Both the position numbers and the translations under genes were made by a program. A stretch of 64,000 nucleotides of DNA from Hypomesus transpacificus (lineage: Eukaryota; Chordata; Actinopteri; Osmeriformes; Osmeridae): assembly GCF_021917145.1 (NCBI RefSeq), contig NC_061072.1, positions 9,999,805 through 10,063,804 of the forward strand. The letters are read 5' to 3'. Below, piece after piece: positions 12,838-24,725 of this stretch. A model generated the notes under the pieces. It was not told the DNA's origin. It worked only from the letters and a program-made list of their open reading frames with translations, and did not search any database. Position 1 is the stretch's first letter; every line of letters begins with the position of its first letter.

Positions 12838-13305
12838 AATTGCTTATCTGAAACACCGACCTTCACTTGATTTAGTTTTGTCTGGTTCCCATGGAGCAGG
12901 ACCAATGTCTTCTTTTGAGAAACCTTTCACACACCGATTAGCTTGTTTAACTGGACATGTTTTTTTTAAGACCCCTTGTTTTCCTCAAGCCATGCTGTAT
13001 AAAACTTTTTGTTTCAAAGCTCTAAACACAGTGCTTTAATAGTCCACTAGGTTGTTAAAAAGTCACATATTCTAAATTCTGGTAGAATAAATGATTGGGA
13101 CAATTTAATGTCCGGTCCAGTCATATGGTATATGTTAACAAACCACAAGCTGCCAAACTATCAAAAGATACCTATTTTCCTCAGACAGAAGCACTGCCTG
13201 TTTATAAAAGCTATCTCAACTCATATAGGCCAAGATTAACAGACCCCCTTCTCTCTTCCGTTCTCCTCCCCCTCACATCTTCAGCTAGTAGCAAGTGATT
13301 CATCC

Positions 13306-16300
13306 ATGTCTGCCAAGGCCATCTCGGAGCAGACGGGGAAGGAGTTCCTCTACAAGCACATTTGTACCTCGGCAGCCGTTCAGAACCGCTTCCGCTATGC
13401 CAGCGTCACCGCGGAGACGGACTGGGGCCGCATCACACAGGACCACCCCTGGCTGCTCTCTGAGGTGAGGTCACTCCGCTCACTCCACTTCCTGTCCGGC
13501 ATGACCAGCTCAAAGCTTTGTTTTCCAGCATTGTTTATAGTTTAGGATATTAGGATGCAATCCAATACATTTCAGTTTTTAAGTTACACAATATCCAAAC
13601 AATTCATCATTATAATATAGACTGCTATTAGGGCTGTCAAGTAAGGCAAGGCAAGGAACTTTTTTGTTGCACATTTCATACATGAGGAAGACTCAATGTG
13701 CTTCACATACAAAACCCTTGATCAACCACATCAACTAAAATGGTATTTAGATGCTTTCTTGTGTGATACAGGGTCAGTGTATGGTCATTAAAAATATCCC
13801 CCTCCCGCCCCTTCAGAGGTTGGTGGTCAAGCCAGACCAGCTGATCAAACGTCGAGGTAAGCTGGGCCTGGTGGGTATCGACCTGGACTTGGACGGTGTT
13901 CAGGAGTGGGTCAGACAGCGCCTCATGAGGGAGACCACTGTGAGTCGATGGACCTTTTCTCATTTGTTCATTATACAATATTGTAGTGTCATAGTTGAGA
14001 GGGAGGTACTGTTGGGAATTGCTCTACATATTCTTCTATGCAGTGGTAGGCAAACAATGATTCTAGTGACCAGTGTTGACTTTCCCTCTCTGGTTCATAT
14101 CATGTCGTAAAGGCAAAGCTTAAGGAATGGAACTTGTCTTGCTTGCCTATCAGAACTGACTATAGTGGAGGAGTCGCCTTCATGCCTCCTCAGTGTGTGT
14201 GTGTGTATGTCTCTGTCCTTGTTAATGCTGTGAATGTATGGCATGTGGATGGGTGGTTTTTTTCAGGGGTAGCTAATCCACAAAGCACTGCTCTCTGTTA
14301 CGCTCCAACCAGCAGCTATGCAGGCCAGCTAGAGGGGGAGGGGAGAGGGGAGAGGGATGCCCTACGCCCAACGAACAAGGACAGAACGAGCAGAATGTGT
14401 GTCTGTGTCATCAGGCCACTATAGATTGACCAGACATTAATTGCTTTCTCATTGTGGCCTTGTGTCTTGTGATGAGTATTAAATTAATAAGGCATGTGCT
14501 AAATTGAAGTAGCACAGTTGACTCAAACTAAATAACCATCTAATGTGGTTATACGAAATACAGAAGAATAAGGAAGTGAGAGCCATGCAAGACGTCTCAT
14601 CTTTACCCCATGAACACAGTTTACCAGCACCTGTACAGGAATTGACAGTATGCAAACAGAAACATCTTAGGTTGCCATTGGTCTTTAAATCTTGGAGCCC
14701 AGAAAGGTTGGAGTTATGTTTAGCGCTAGAGGGGTCGAAGGGTATGTTATGTCACTGTCATGAAGCTATTTTGGTTGCTCTAAGAGTGGGACCCTGTCAA
14801 AACAGCTGCAATGTGCTGTACCTTTTCCATTTCCTTTGTTCCTTTTTCTAAAAACGTGTTGGAAGTTATTTTCCCCCCAGTGTGTGATAAATGAAAGGAA
14901 ATGCTTCTAAAAGAATGAAGCTTCCATATAATTCTTCCATGAAGCCCAGTTGATTAAATATATATTGTGTGTATTCACAGGTGGGAAAAGCAAAAGGCGT
15001 TCTAAAGAATTTTCTAATCGAACCATTTGTTGCACATACACAGGTAAGTGTAGGCCTGGCTGTACATTCTTCAGTACAGTATATCTCCCAGTCCCTCGTA
15101 CATTCTCTGAGTGTTTCTGCCACTAGCTCAGCCCTCTCCACATCTCTGCCCCTTCAGGAACAGGAGTTCTACGTGTGCATCTACGCCACTCGTGAAGGTG
15201 ACTATGTGTTGTTCCACCACGAGGGCGGCGTCGACGTGGGAGACGTAGACGCCAAGGCCCAAAAGCTTCTGGTCGCCGTGGACGACAAGCTAAGCGTGGA
15301 CACGATCAAAGAGCAGCTGCTCACTCATGTACCAGAGGATAAGCAAGAGTAAGAACCAATACACACGCTGTCTGAAAATGATCATTGCACAAGTGCAAGT
15401 ACTCAAATGAACCCTAAGGCTCTTACTTTACATTGACTGCCTACAATGCACGTGGGCGTGTATTTGCTTAATGAAAATACTAATGGCTTTCTGTTTGTGT
15501 TTTTCCAGGGTTCTGGCCAGTTTCATAATAGGTCTTTTCAACTTTTATGAAGACCTTTATTTTACCTATCTGGAGATCAACCCACTTGGTATGTCGTCCT
15601 GGCTTCTGTGCCTGAATAACTGTCACTTTCATGTTATTCAAATGGCAGCCTTGTCTAGATTCACAATGGCTTCTTTCCTTCTCTTCAGTCGTCACCCACG
15701 ATGGTGTGTTTGTTCTTGACATGGCGGCCAAGATCGACGCCACAGCAGATTACATCTGCAAGGCCAAGTGGGGTGATGTGGAGTTCCCCCCACCCTTTGG
15801 CAGAGAAGCCTACCCTGAGGTGAGATTTTTGGATGACGACGATGATGTTGATTGGGCCTGGGAAAGTGAGAATTTAGACAATATCTGAATTTAATCATGA
15901 CTAAGGGCATGCTGTCGACTGATGCACATACAGACCGTGCTAATTCTTCCTGGGTTATGTCCATGGGTATCCCTGTTTTAGGAGGCATATATTGCAGACC
16001 TGGATGCCAAGAGTGGTGCCAGCCTGAAGCTCACCCTGTTGAACCCACGAGGCCGGATCTGGACCATGGTGGCAGGGGGAGGAGCCTCTGTCGTGTACAG
16101 GTACAGGGGAGAGGGTGAAGCAGAATGCTAGTGGTTCTCTGCTGGTCACATGGTGGCGAAAGCTTACTCTTTCTTCTGGGTATAGTGACACCATCTGTGA
16201 CCTTGGTGGCGTGGATGAGCTGGCCAACTATGGGGAGTACTCTGGAGCGCCCAGCGAACAGCAGACCTACGACTATGCCAAGACCATCCTCTCCCTTATG

Positions 16301-19300
16301 ACCAGAGAGAAGCACCACGAAGGTGGGCTGGCATGAGCCATGTTTACCTACACGCAACTTTTCTTTTTATTTGAGCCCTCTAGCTCTTTCATGTCATGTT
16401 CTTTACGACTTTTGTCTCTTTGGTTGACAGGAAAAGTTCTGATCATTGGTGGCAGCATCGCAAACTTCACTAATGTGGCAGCGACGTTCAAGGTAAAACT
16501 CACAATTACATTTTCCACAACTACAAGTATAGTACTTTCATGTGGACACAACTGTTAGTTTTGTGTTGAAAGTTGAGATGATTTGAAAGAGCCCTGACCT
16601 AACCTCAACATACTTGCTTTGACTCCCCTTTGACCTCTGACCCTCGTTTCTCTTCCGCAGGGCATTGTCAGGGCCATCAAAGACTACCAGGGACCTTTGA
16701 AGGAGAACGAAGTGACCATCTTTGTTCGTCGTGGCGGCCCTAACTACCAGGAGGGGCTGAGGGTCATGGGAGAAGTGGGTGAGTCCTGAGATCTAAAATC
16801 ACAATTTTAGGTCCTTGAAAGTAGAAGATTATAACAACATAACAATTTCTAGAACAGCGAGTTCACACATTATTGTAAGACAAGTTGTTTCTCCCACCAC
16901 ACACAGCCACAAACGGGTTTAACTAGAATGGAACATTGTAGCCTTTAATTATAAGAGAGTTCTGTGGTTTCAGAACCATAATGGACCCATAATTATATCC
17001 ATGTCCCCTACAGGGAAGACCACTGGTATCCCCATCCATGTCTTTGGCACAGAGACCCACATGACAGCCATCGTTGGCATGGCACTGGGCCATCGACCAA
17101 TACCTAACCAGCCTCCCATGGCTGCCCACACTGCCAACTTCCTCCTGAACTCCAGCAACAACGCTGTTGTACGTCTATGTTGCCTGATTCTTTTTTACTT
17201 GCTTACTCTTCCCCTCCTCACTCTTCTCCTTATGTCTTCCTCCTCTCACTGTTGCTCACTCCTCACCACTCTCTGTTTCTCTCGTCCCTCCCCCATAACA
17301 GCCGAGCTCTCACTGTCACACCCAGGTGCTGTTACCTTAAGCATTGACATTAGAGCCCCTCCAGTTTAGTACATGTCCTTTGTTCTCTTTAAAATGCAAG
17401 CTTTTTATGTTTAAATGCAGATTGTTTTATATTAAAAATGCAAACTTAGTCGATTAAGTTACAGACACCACCTTCATCTGCTACTCCAGATTTAGATTGT
17501 CATGGGTGATCCTACTAATAACTAGCAGTTACCGCTGAGTGTATGGATTTGCTTTTAGTACAAAAATGCAAAGCACTCTACTGTAGATCTTTTATGTGTC
17601 CACCTTCTGGTCCCCTCCTACCATTCAGACTCCAGCCACCACCAGGACAGCATCGTTCTCTGAGCCCAAGTCAGCCAACGATGCCACGCCAGCCAAGAAG
17701 CCCAAGGAGGGACTCCCAGCAGGTAACCCACACACATCCTCCTCCTCTTGAAGACCCAGAGTGGCTTGGCCTCATGCATCGTCTTACACCACACACCCCC
17801 TTACATTTCTGCTTTCTCCTTCCTGCTGTCCCGTCTTTCCTTTATCATCCTTCTCTCCCTACATCCACTGTCATCTCACCCTGTGTTTTTAATGTTCTTT
17901 TTCCTTTTCCTTTTCTCCCTGGTTTTGGTGCACTTGGCTACCTCCTGTATCATATTCATATATATAAGACAGTTTAAATTCTCTGCTGTGGCCTTTGAGG
18001 AGTGCAGGTTCATTCACAGGAGACTGCAAAGGTATGTTTTAGATCTGCATTTTGACTGCCTCCAACCATTCTGGTCCTTTCTGGTGCTTCTAGTTGCACT
18101 TTAGACATGCATTGTGTATAGGTAAGGCATGCCCCCATATAGTGACTGCACTTTGTGTGTTTCTGTGTATTATAAGCCTCCCTTATAGCATTTCTGAGGC
18201 TTTCAGTGAACCAGTTCAAACGAACACGAGAGCCAGATCCCAGTGTGGCGAATGTAGTGACATTTGATTCTGATGCTTTTGCTCTTTATTCTTTTGTCTC
18301 TTATGTGTCATTATTGTTGGGTCACAGAAGCAAAGGCCTCTTCAGGCTGCAGTGGAGGTAGGGAAGGGTGTGCTAGTTTGCTGTTTGTCTGTCCCTTGTC
18401 CTCCGATTCTCCTCCTTCCCTTTCTTGATATACTGCTGGCCTGGGACAAAAACACTTTCACTTTTAAGATGCACTTGATGACACTGTCTTGGTTTGATTG
18501 GCTAGTATGTCTCTTCAACTATTGGAACAGTGTTTTTGACCTGGGTTTGGTACAGTGTGGTCAGTGTGGCTTTCCCCCTCCTTGCTCAAATACCAAGTCA
18601 AAGACCTGTGCAGACAAAATGGGATTCATTCCAGAGACTTGAAAATGGCTCTGCTCTCAGTCTTATAAAGGCATGTTCTTGGTTGCCTTCTCAAAGATTT
18701 TAGACGATTGCTTGTCTGTGTTTTGTGTTTTGTTGTATGTTAGTTCAAAACTGGAAACAAACTTTGTGGGTACACCGAGTCTGTCTCCTTCCATTGTGTT
18801 TGCGTCTCCTGTAACGTGTGAGACCTTCCCTCCAAGTAACATGTTTGAACAAATAACATCTTAAATATTTCCATGATATTTGTGTAATATCTTGACATGG
18901 TACTTGGTTGATCCGTTCTGTTTCTTTCTTGCTCTCTGTCCCCTTCAGCAAAGGCTACCACACTGTTCAGCAGCCACACCAAGTCCATCGTGTGGGGAAT
19001 GCAGACGCGGGCAGTGCAGGGCATGCTGGACTTTGACTACGTGTGCTCGCGAGACGAGCCCTCAGTGGCTGCCATGGTCTACCCTTTCACGTAGGTCCCT
19101 CCAAAGCCGTGACAAAATAAGAACGGCTAGTAACAAATGGTTACTGCTGTCGATCTCGTTGCAGTACCCATCAACCCAAGCTAGATAACCACACACCTCA
19201 GTTTGGAGCCATTACCGTTTATATTCAATTAAAGTTTAATATACAGCACACAACCCTTTCTTAACCATGCAGTGTGTTGGGATGGGAACTACTCTACACT

Positions 19301-22300
19301 TTCTCTTTATAAGCCATGAATCTGCTTCTGTAGTGGCGACCACAAACAGAAGTTCTACTGGGGCCACAAGGAGATACTGCTGCCTGTGTACAAGAACATG
19401 GCCGACGCCATGAAGAAGCATCCTGAGGTGGATGTGCTCATCAGCTTTGCCTCGCTTCGCTCAGCTTTTGATAGCACCATTGAAACCATGCAGTACCCAC
19501 AGGTAAGGGCTAGGTGTTATGCTGTGCCGTAGACCAGAGAATAATCTTCATTTAATTTATCATACATTTTCATTTAAATATTTGCATAAATTGATATACT
19601 TTTCCCCTAGATTCACACCATCGCTATCATTGCTGAAGGCATCCCTGAAGCCCTAACCAGAAAGTTGATCAAGAGAGCAGATGAGAAGGGCATCACAATC
19701 ATTGGTCCAGCCACGGTAAGCCCAGAGGGGAAATGCCATATTCAGCCTTTCATCATTTCTGTGATCCTGAGGTCATACATTGTGTCACTGTCCTACTTTT
19801 GGAGTAAACTCTCAGGAGTCGCAGTATACATGGATTGATTAGAACGACGTCTCAAAGACAATTGAGTATTTGATGAGTCTAACGTCATCCGTCCAGGTTG
19901 GAGGGATCAAACCTGGCTGTTTCAAGATCGGCAACACCGGAGGAATGTTGGACAACATCCTGGCCTCCAAGCTCTACCGACCAGGGAGCGTGGCGTACGT
20001 GTCTCGCTCGGGAGGGATGTCCAACGAGCTCAACAACATCGTCTCCCGCACTACCGATGGAGTCTACGAGGGAGTGGCCATTGGAGGGGATAGGTGAGGA
20101 AGAAGAGGGAAGGGGGGTTTGCATTATTTTATTTTTTTTACTTTGTCACTTTTCCTCAGGCTGTTCCCTGAAATGTTGATTGCTTGTATCGCTTGAAATT
20201 ATGCTTCATTATTACTTGTCTTATTGGTCTCCAGGTATCCAGGTTCTACATTCATGGACCATGTCCTACGCTACCAGGACACTCCAGGGGTCAAGATGAT
20301 TGTTGTTTTGGGAGAGGTAAGACGATTTTACTGTAGATCATGAAAGCATGTCATTGCTTCTACGGGTATTTACATTTGTCATAGACACTCTGGTTTCAAA
20401 GCATTCCTTTTGCTCTCTTTTTCTCTCTCTCTTAATCTTACTGTGCAGATTGGAGGCACAGAAGAATACAAGATCTGTGAAGGCATCAAGGAGGGCAGAA
20501 TTACCAAGCCGGTGGTGTGCTGGTGCATAGGCACCTGTGCCACCATGTTCTCCTCTGAGGTCAGTGGGGAACTGTGGCAGGGTTAAAGGTTATCAATGTG
20601 TCAGTTTGGTTTACCAGTAGGTTAAAATCTAAACTTGGAGGTTGAGATTTGAACATGTGTGCGTGTACTCTTTCAGGTTCAGTTTGGCCATGCCGGAGCC
20701 TGTGCTAACCAGGCTTCAGAAACTGCAGTGGCCAAGAACCAGGCCCTGAGGGACGGCGGGGCCTACGTACCCAGGAGCTTTGACGAGCTGGGAGATGTCA
20801 TCAAGTGAGTTCATGAACTGTGCCATTTGAGTTCTTTTGGCTTGTGGTCATTTGGGATGGAATTCTGTTCTCTAAATCCGACCCTTTGAATAAATGTTGA
20901 CAACTAATGTTAGTGTTGGTTCAATCTATCAGGGTGGTGTATGATGAACTTGTAGCCAAAGGAACCATTGTTCCTGCTCAGGAGGTGCCTCCACCAACAG
21001 TGCCTATGGACTACTCCTGGGCCAGGGAGCTGGGCTTGATCCGCAAGCCGGCCTCCTTCATGACCAGCATCTGTGATGAGCGCGGCCAGGAGCTGATCTA
21101 CGCTGGCATGCCCATCACAGAGGTGTTCAAGGAGGAGATGGGCCTGGGAGGGGTGCTGGGTCTCCTCTGGTTTCAACGGAGGTGAGCATGGAACACATCT
21201 GGTCTGGGCTCCTGTCTGTATATTCTTAAAATGTTACCTCCCGTATATGCACAACATTCTCACTACAACCCATGTCAGTCACACTGTAAGATCAAAGATT
21301 AGGTGAGATATAATTACTAGTTTGTTGAGTATTTAGACAGGTGCAAAGTGTGGTTTTGGCAAATTTCCTATTATTGGAAATAAAGGACTGTTTGGAATGG
21401 TATAAATCATAACAATTGGATCAAACTGTGCAGTGTCCAACGTTGGAAAAATGTAATCTCACATAAATGACCCTGCAGGTTACCGCGCTATGCATGCCAG
21501 TTCATTGAGATGTGCCTGATGGTGACTGCGGACCATGGGCCTGCGGTCTCTGGAGCTCACAACACCATCGTCTGTGCCCGGGCTGGCAAAGACCTCATAT
21601 CTAGTCTGACCTCTGGCCTACTCACCATTGTGAGTAGTTGAGTCTCATACACAATGGCTAACCTATTCCACAAGACACCAGGGCCACTGTTATCCGGATG
21701 GGTTGGATCTTCACTGAGTCTTGTGTTTCAGGGGGACCGGTTCGGAGGGGCGTTAGACGCTGCCGCAAAGCAGTTTAGTAAGGCGTTCGACAGCGGAATG
21801 CTCCCCATGGAGTTTGTCAACAAGATGAAAAAGGATGGCAAGCTGATCATGGGGATTGGACACAGGGTCAAATCAGTGAGCAGTGTTTTTGATTATTCTG
21901 TACCCTCCTGCAACTGCATCTTTTGACCTATAACCTTTTTGTGTTTGTTACTTTTCTGATTGAGTGACATTTATTTGTTGATATGTTGATAGATCAACAA
22001 CCCTGACATGAGGGTCCAGATCCTGAAGGACTATGTGAAGCAACACTTCCCCACCACCCAGATGCTGGACTACGCACTAGATGTGGAGAAGATCACTACA
22101 TCTAAGGTAACAGGTCCAGTTCACCTTTCACCAACATCTCCATGTTATACCACAGGAAACATGTTTAGGCTTGCTTTTGCCAGAGTTTTGACACATGTAA
22201 TAAGCATATATTTTCTTTGCTAAATCGTTTTGTAATGCTGGTTTACAGAAGCCAAACCTGATCCTCAACGTGGATGGTTTTATCGGAGTGGCCTTTGTGG

Positions 22301-22876
22301 ACCTTCTCAGGGCATGTGGGGGCTTTACACGGTAAGATGACTAGACTATTATCACAGGAACACTTGACTTGGGTCATGCAGCCGTCAAAATCCATCAGTA
22401 TCTTTCCATATATTCCATGTAAACTTCCAAAGTTTCTCTAACTGCTGTTGCTGTGTACTTGTATCACTTCTCATCGGCACACTAACCTTTTGTGTACTGG
22501 CCCATCACGCTGTCCTTTGCTTACGTTGTGTTGATGCTGTGTTCCAGAGATGAAGCGGATGAGTTTGTGGAGATAGGTGCTCTGAACGGGATCTTTGTGC
22601 TTGGCAGAAGTATGGGCTTCATTGGTGAGTTCCATATACAATTTTTAAAGAGAGCTTGGTATGCATAATGTTTATCTTTCTAAATATCTTCCCAGCTCAC
22701 CTGTAGTTATATTGCCAGCCTTCTCTGAGTTTGACCTGGTAAAGGAATGGACTAACACACTCTTTTTCTTTCTAATTATAGGTCACTACCTGGACCAGAA
22801 GAGGCTAAAACAGGGCCTATACCGCCACCCATGGGATGACATCTCCTATGTCCTTCCGGAACACATGTCCATGTAA
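13306..22876 (+). CDS. acly: ATP-citrate lyase
   Basis: Coding exons: 13306-13464, 13817-13939, 14981-15043, 15158-15348, 15509-15588, 15689-15819, 15982-16100, 16186-16322, 16431-16492, 16661-16778, 17014-17168, 17629-17722, 18949-19090, 19334-19502, 19611-19715, 19897-20093, 20235-20316, 20449-20559, 20677-20804, 20933-21181, 21479-21629, 21732-21875, 21993-22106, 22249-22331, 22548-22624 and 22782-22876. They total 1092 codons. The enzyme makes cytosolic acetyl-CoA and oxaloacetate from citrate, CoA and ATP, feeding fatty acid, sterol and histone-acetylation pathways. Visible landmarks are the ATP-grasp N-terminus ([14 protein letters not shown]), [10 protein letters not shown], the linker site RTASFS with Ser455 at the same number as the human Akt/PKA site, the phospho-His loop [12 protein letters not shown] (His751 in the short form), and the citrate-synthase-like module GHRVKSINNPD. 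It ends YVLPEHMSM. Every key residue is intact. Confidence 0.98.
13641..13712. repeat. possible teleost interspersed repeat fragment in acly intron
   Basis: The stretch starting AGTAAGGCAAGGCAAGGAAC and continuing through a GCACATTTCATACATGAGG core to TGTGCTTCACATAC resembles a repeat I recall as widespread in teleost introns. The assignment is from memory only; family unknown. Confidence 0.4.
18007..18030 (+). other. acly: possible 24-nt microexon in acly
   Basis: Twenty-four bases flanked by an AG (GTGCAG) and a GTATGT donor would insert eight in-frame codons between exons 17629-17722 and 18949-19090 (phase 1 on both sides). The polypyrimidine tract is weak and no mammalian counterpart is known to me. 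Speculative. Confidence 0.2.
18328..18357 (+). other. acly: candidate 30-nt cassette exon of acly
   Basis: Exactly 30 bases lie between GTCACAG and a GTAGGG donor, in the intron between exons 17629-17722 and 18949-19090. Inclusion adds ten codons ([10 protein letters not shown] across the phase-1 junctions) without a stop. Mammalian ACLY has a 10-residue optional segment at the same position, giving 1101- and 1091-residue isoforms. Position, length and phase all agree, although the residues do not resemble the mammalian ones. Confidence 0.6.
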
Positions 22877-24245
22877 CCATGGAGATTGATGTCAATCTCT
22901 AACGCATCTGGATGGTAATGCCCAATAAGGACAGGCAGCGGTTTGCACTTCTCTACCCTTCTCTTCATTCACAACCGCTGCCTTGATTAAGAAAGGGCAA
23001 GATGATTCCAGATAGATTGTGGGAAATGGTGGAGGTACACTGGGAGTTTTACTGAAAAAGAGGAACCTTTGCTTCTCTTTGCTTCTTTTAGTCAAGTTAT
23101 TCTTGATGTCTAAGTTATTAAATTATGAACAAAAAGCCAAAACAATGCAATCACCAAATGTGGTCACTCTGGGGTTAATTGGTACTTGATTGTCAGTGCT
23201 TTTGGGTGAGTTTGCCCTATCTCAAAATTGGAATTGGCAGCACAGTTTATGCCTTACACCAGTGTTGTAGTAGATTGATTAATCTAGTACTAAGGCATCC
23301 TAAAACGATGATTTATGTTCATCTTCCAGCACATAAGTATGTATAGCAATCGTGCGTGTCTCATGAAACTGCTTTGATTAACGTGACGATTTCATCAAGT
23401 TTATCCTGTTAAATGTGTCCAAGAGGCATGCACTTGAAACTAGGCTTTTTTTCTGGGAAGCTTTGATGTGCAATTTTACATTAACACTAACTTACAGATC
23501 TTTCTGGGAAACTTTGTTGTGCAACCTTACATTAACTTACAGATCTACAAACAATGATAGGGGAACTGTACAGTTCGCAGACTATTTGTGAATTGGGAGA
23601 TAAACATCAGTAGTAAATGAAATCACAAAACCCTAGTAACATGTTAGATAATGTTGTGTGCATGTCATCCATGATTAAATCCGAGTTTCCCTGTCCCGCA
23701 AAAAAATGGTTTCTATCCCACTGTGGAGTGTACACTGTGGCTGTTAATGATAGCGACGGAATACAATTTTACCTGAATTTTAATGTGCGTTTCTGGCACT
23801 GCCTTCACCTACCCACTCTCCAGGATTAGGAGGATGGCCTTCTGTAACTCCTGAAATCACAAATTAGGCTGTTGGATGATGATAAAGGTGTATTTTCTTT
23901 GTTTTATGATGTCCAAATCACAAAAAGAGGATGGTTAATATGCTTTATGAATGTGCCCTGTGAGTCTTAAACGCACCTTTTGCGAGGGACCATGAAGGCA
24001 GTGGACTTTAAACGGAGTTTCGTAAACATTATACAACTACTAGACCACTGCGTTTAGTGGGGCTCCTGTCAGTGACCCATTTTTTCTTTCTATGAAGAAC
24101 GTTTAATGTACACGGGATTCCACAACTTTCTGGCAATGTTTGTTCTCTTTGTGCTTTATTTTATTTATATGTTATGTTTCTGCTTTTGTAAGCCCAGAAC
24201 TGTTATATTGTAGTAAATCTTAATAAAAAAATGACTTCGTTAACT
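22877..24245 (+). other. acly: acly 3' UTR
   Basis: Non-coding, AT-rich, ending just after an AATAAA at about 24222. It contains an imperfect 51-bp tandem duplication at 23450-23546. No other gene is apparent. Confidence 0.65.
23450..23546. repeat. imperfect 51-bp tandem duplication in acly 3' UTR
   Basis: Copies begin TTTCTGGGAA at 23450 and 23501 and both end near CTTACAGATC. The second has a small internal deletion and a few substitutions, so it is older than the perfect duplications elsewhere. Confidence 0.75.
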
Positions 24246-24725
24246 TTTTATTGTTGTTTGTGGCTTACATTTTTTATGGATTTATCGTTGTAAAAATTCC
24301 TGTACTCATTATATAAAATGTGTGTACAGCAACAAATGTTTTTCACTTTTTGGGGGCATTTGTAACACGTTAATCAAATATTTCTGGAGACCTGCTATAT
24401 AGTTTAATCGTTTGTATTAACATTGGTATATATACAATTCTGTATTTTTTGCAGAATGAATGCCCTACGGTCATAATTTTAAAGTATTGACGTTGTTATA
24501 TTCACCTTTTTTCGACTCTTTTAAAGGACATACATTACACTGCGGCTCACTCAGTGACCCCTCCCACTCCGCATATTAACTCACAAACGTCACAACGTGT
24601 ACTTCCTGCCATCACTACGCATGTCCAGATTTGAGTATTTGTTTACTTGTGTGATATGTGCGTATGACTTCTTTCCTAAGCTAGTTCATAATATTACTTT
24701 GCGATTGCGACCAACATCTGCTGCT
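24246..24725 (+). promoter_or_regulatory. acly-klhl11 intergenic and klhl11 upstream region
   Basis: About 480 bases separate the acly poly(A) signal from the klhl11 ATG. The distal half is AT-rich. Nearer the gene there are a CCCCTCCC GC-box-like word (24558-24565) and a CGTCACAACG half-CRE-like word near 24588. The klhl11 5' UTR must lie here, but its start cannot be placed. Confidence 0.4.

Larger units (their letters stand above)
10479..13284 (+). other. acly intron 1
   Basis: Long AT-rich intron without a supported exon. It holds a 34-bp tandem duplication at about 11900-11967 and a perfect 28-bp tandem duplication at 12782-12837, plus CTAGC-rich words near 10570 and 10790-10810. Confidence 0.5.

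Noticed and set aside
14866-15141. 91-codon - strand frame opposite acly exons
   Set aside because: Antisense shadow of acly exon 14981-15043 and intron.
17543-18104. Two overlapping + strand frames of 144 and 118 codons in acly
   Set aside because: They run through exon 17629-17722 out of frame and into the intron; pyrimidine-rich intron sequence gives Ser/Pro/Leu-rich noise.
24597-24725. 43-codon N-terminal extension of klhl11
   Set aside because: The open frame continues upstream by chance; the conserved KLHL11-like start is the ATG at 24726.
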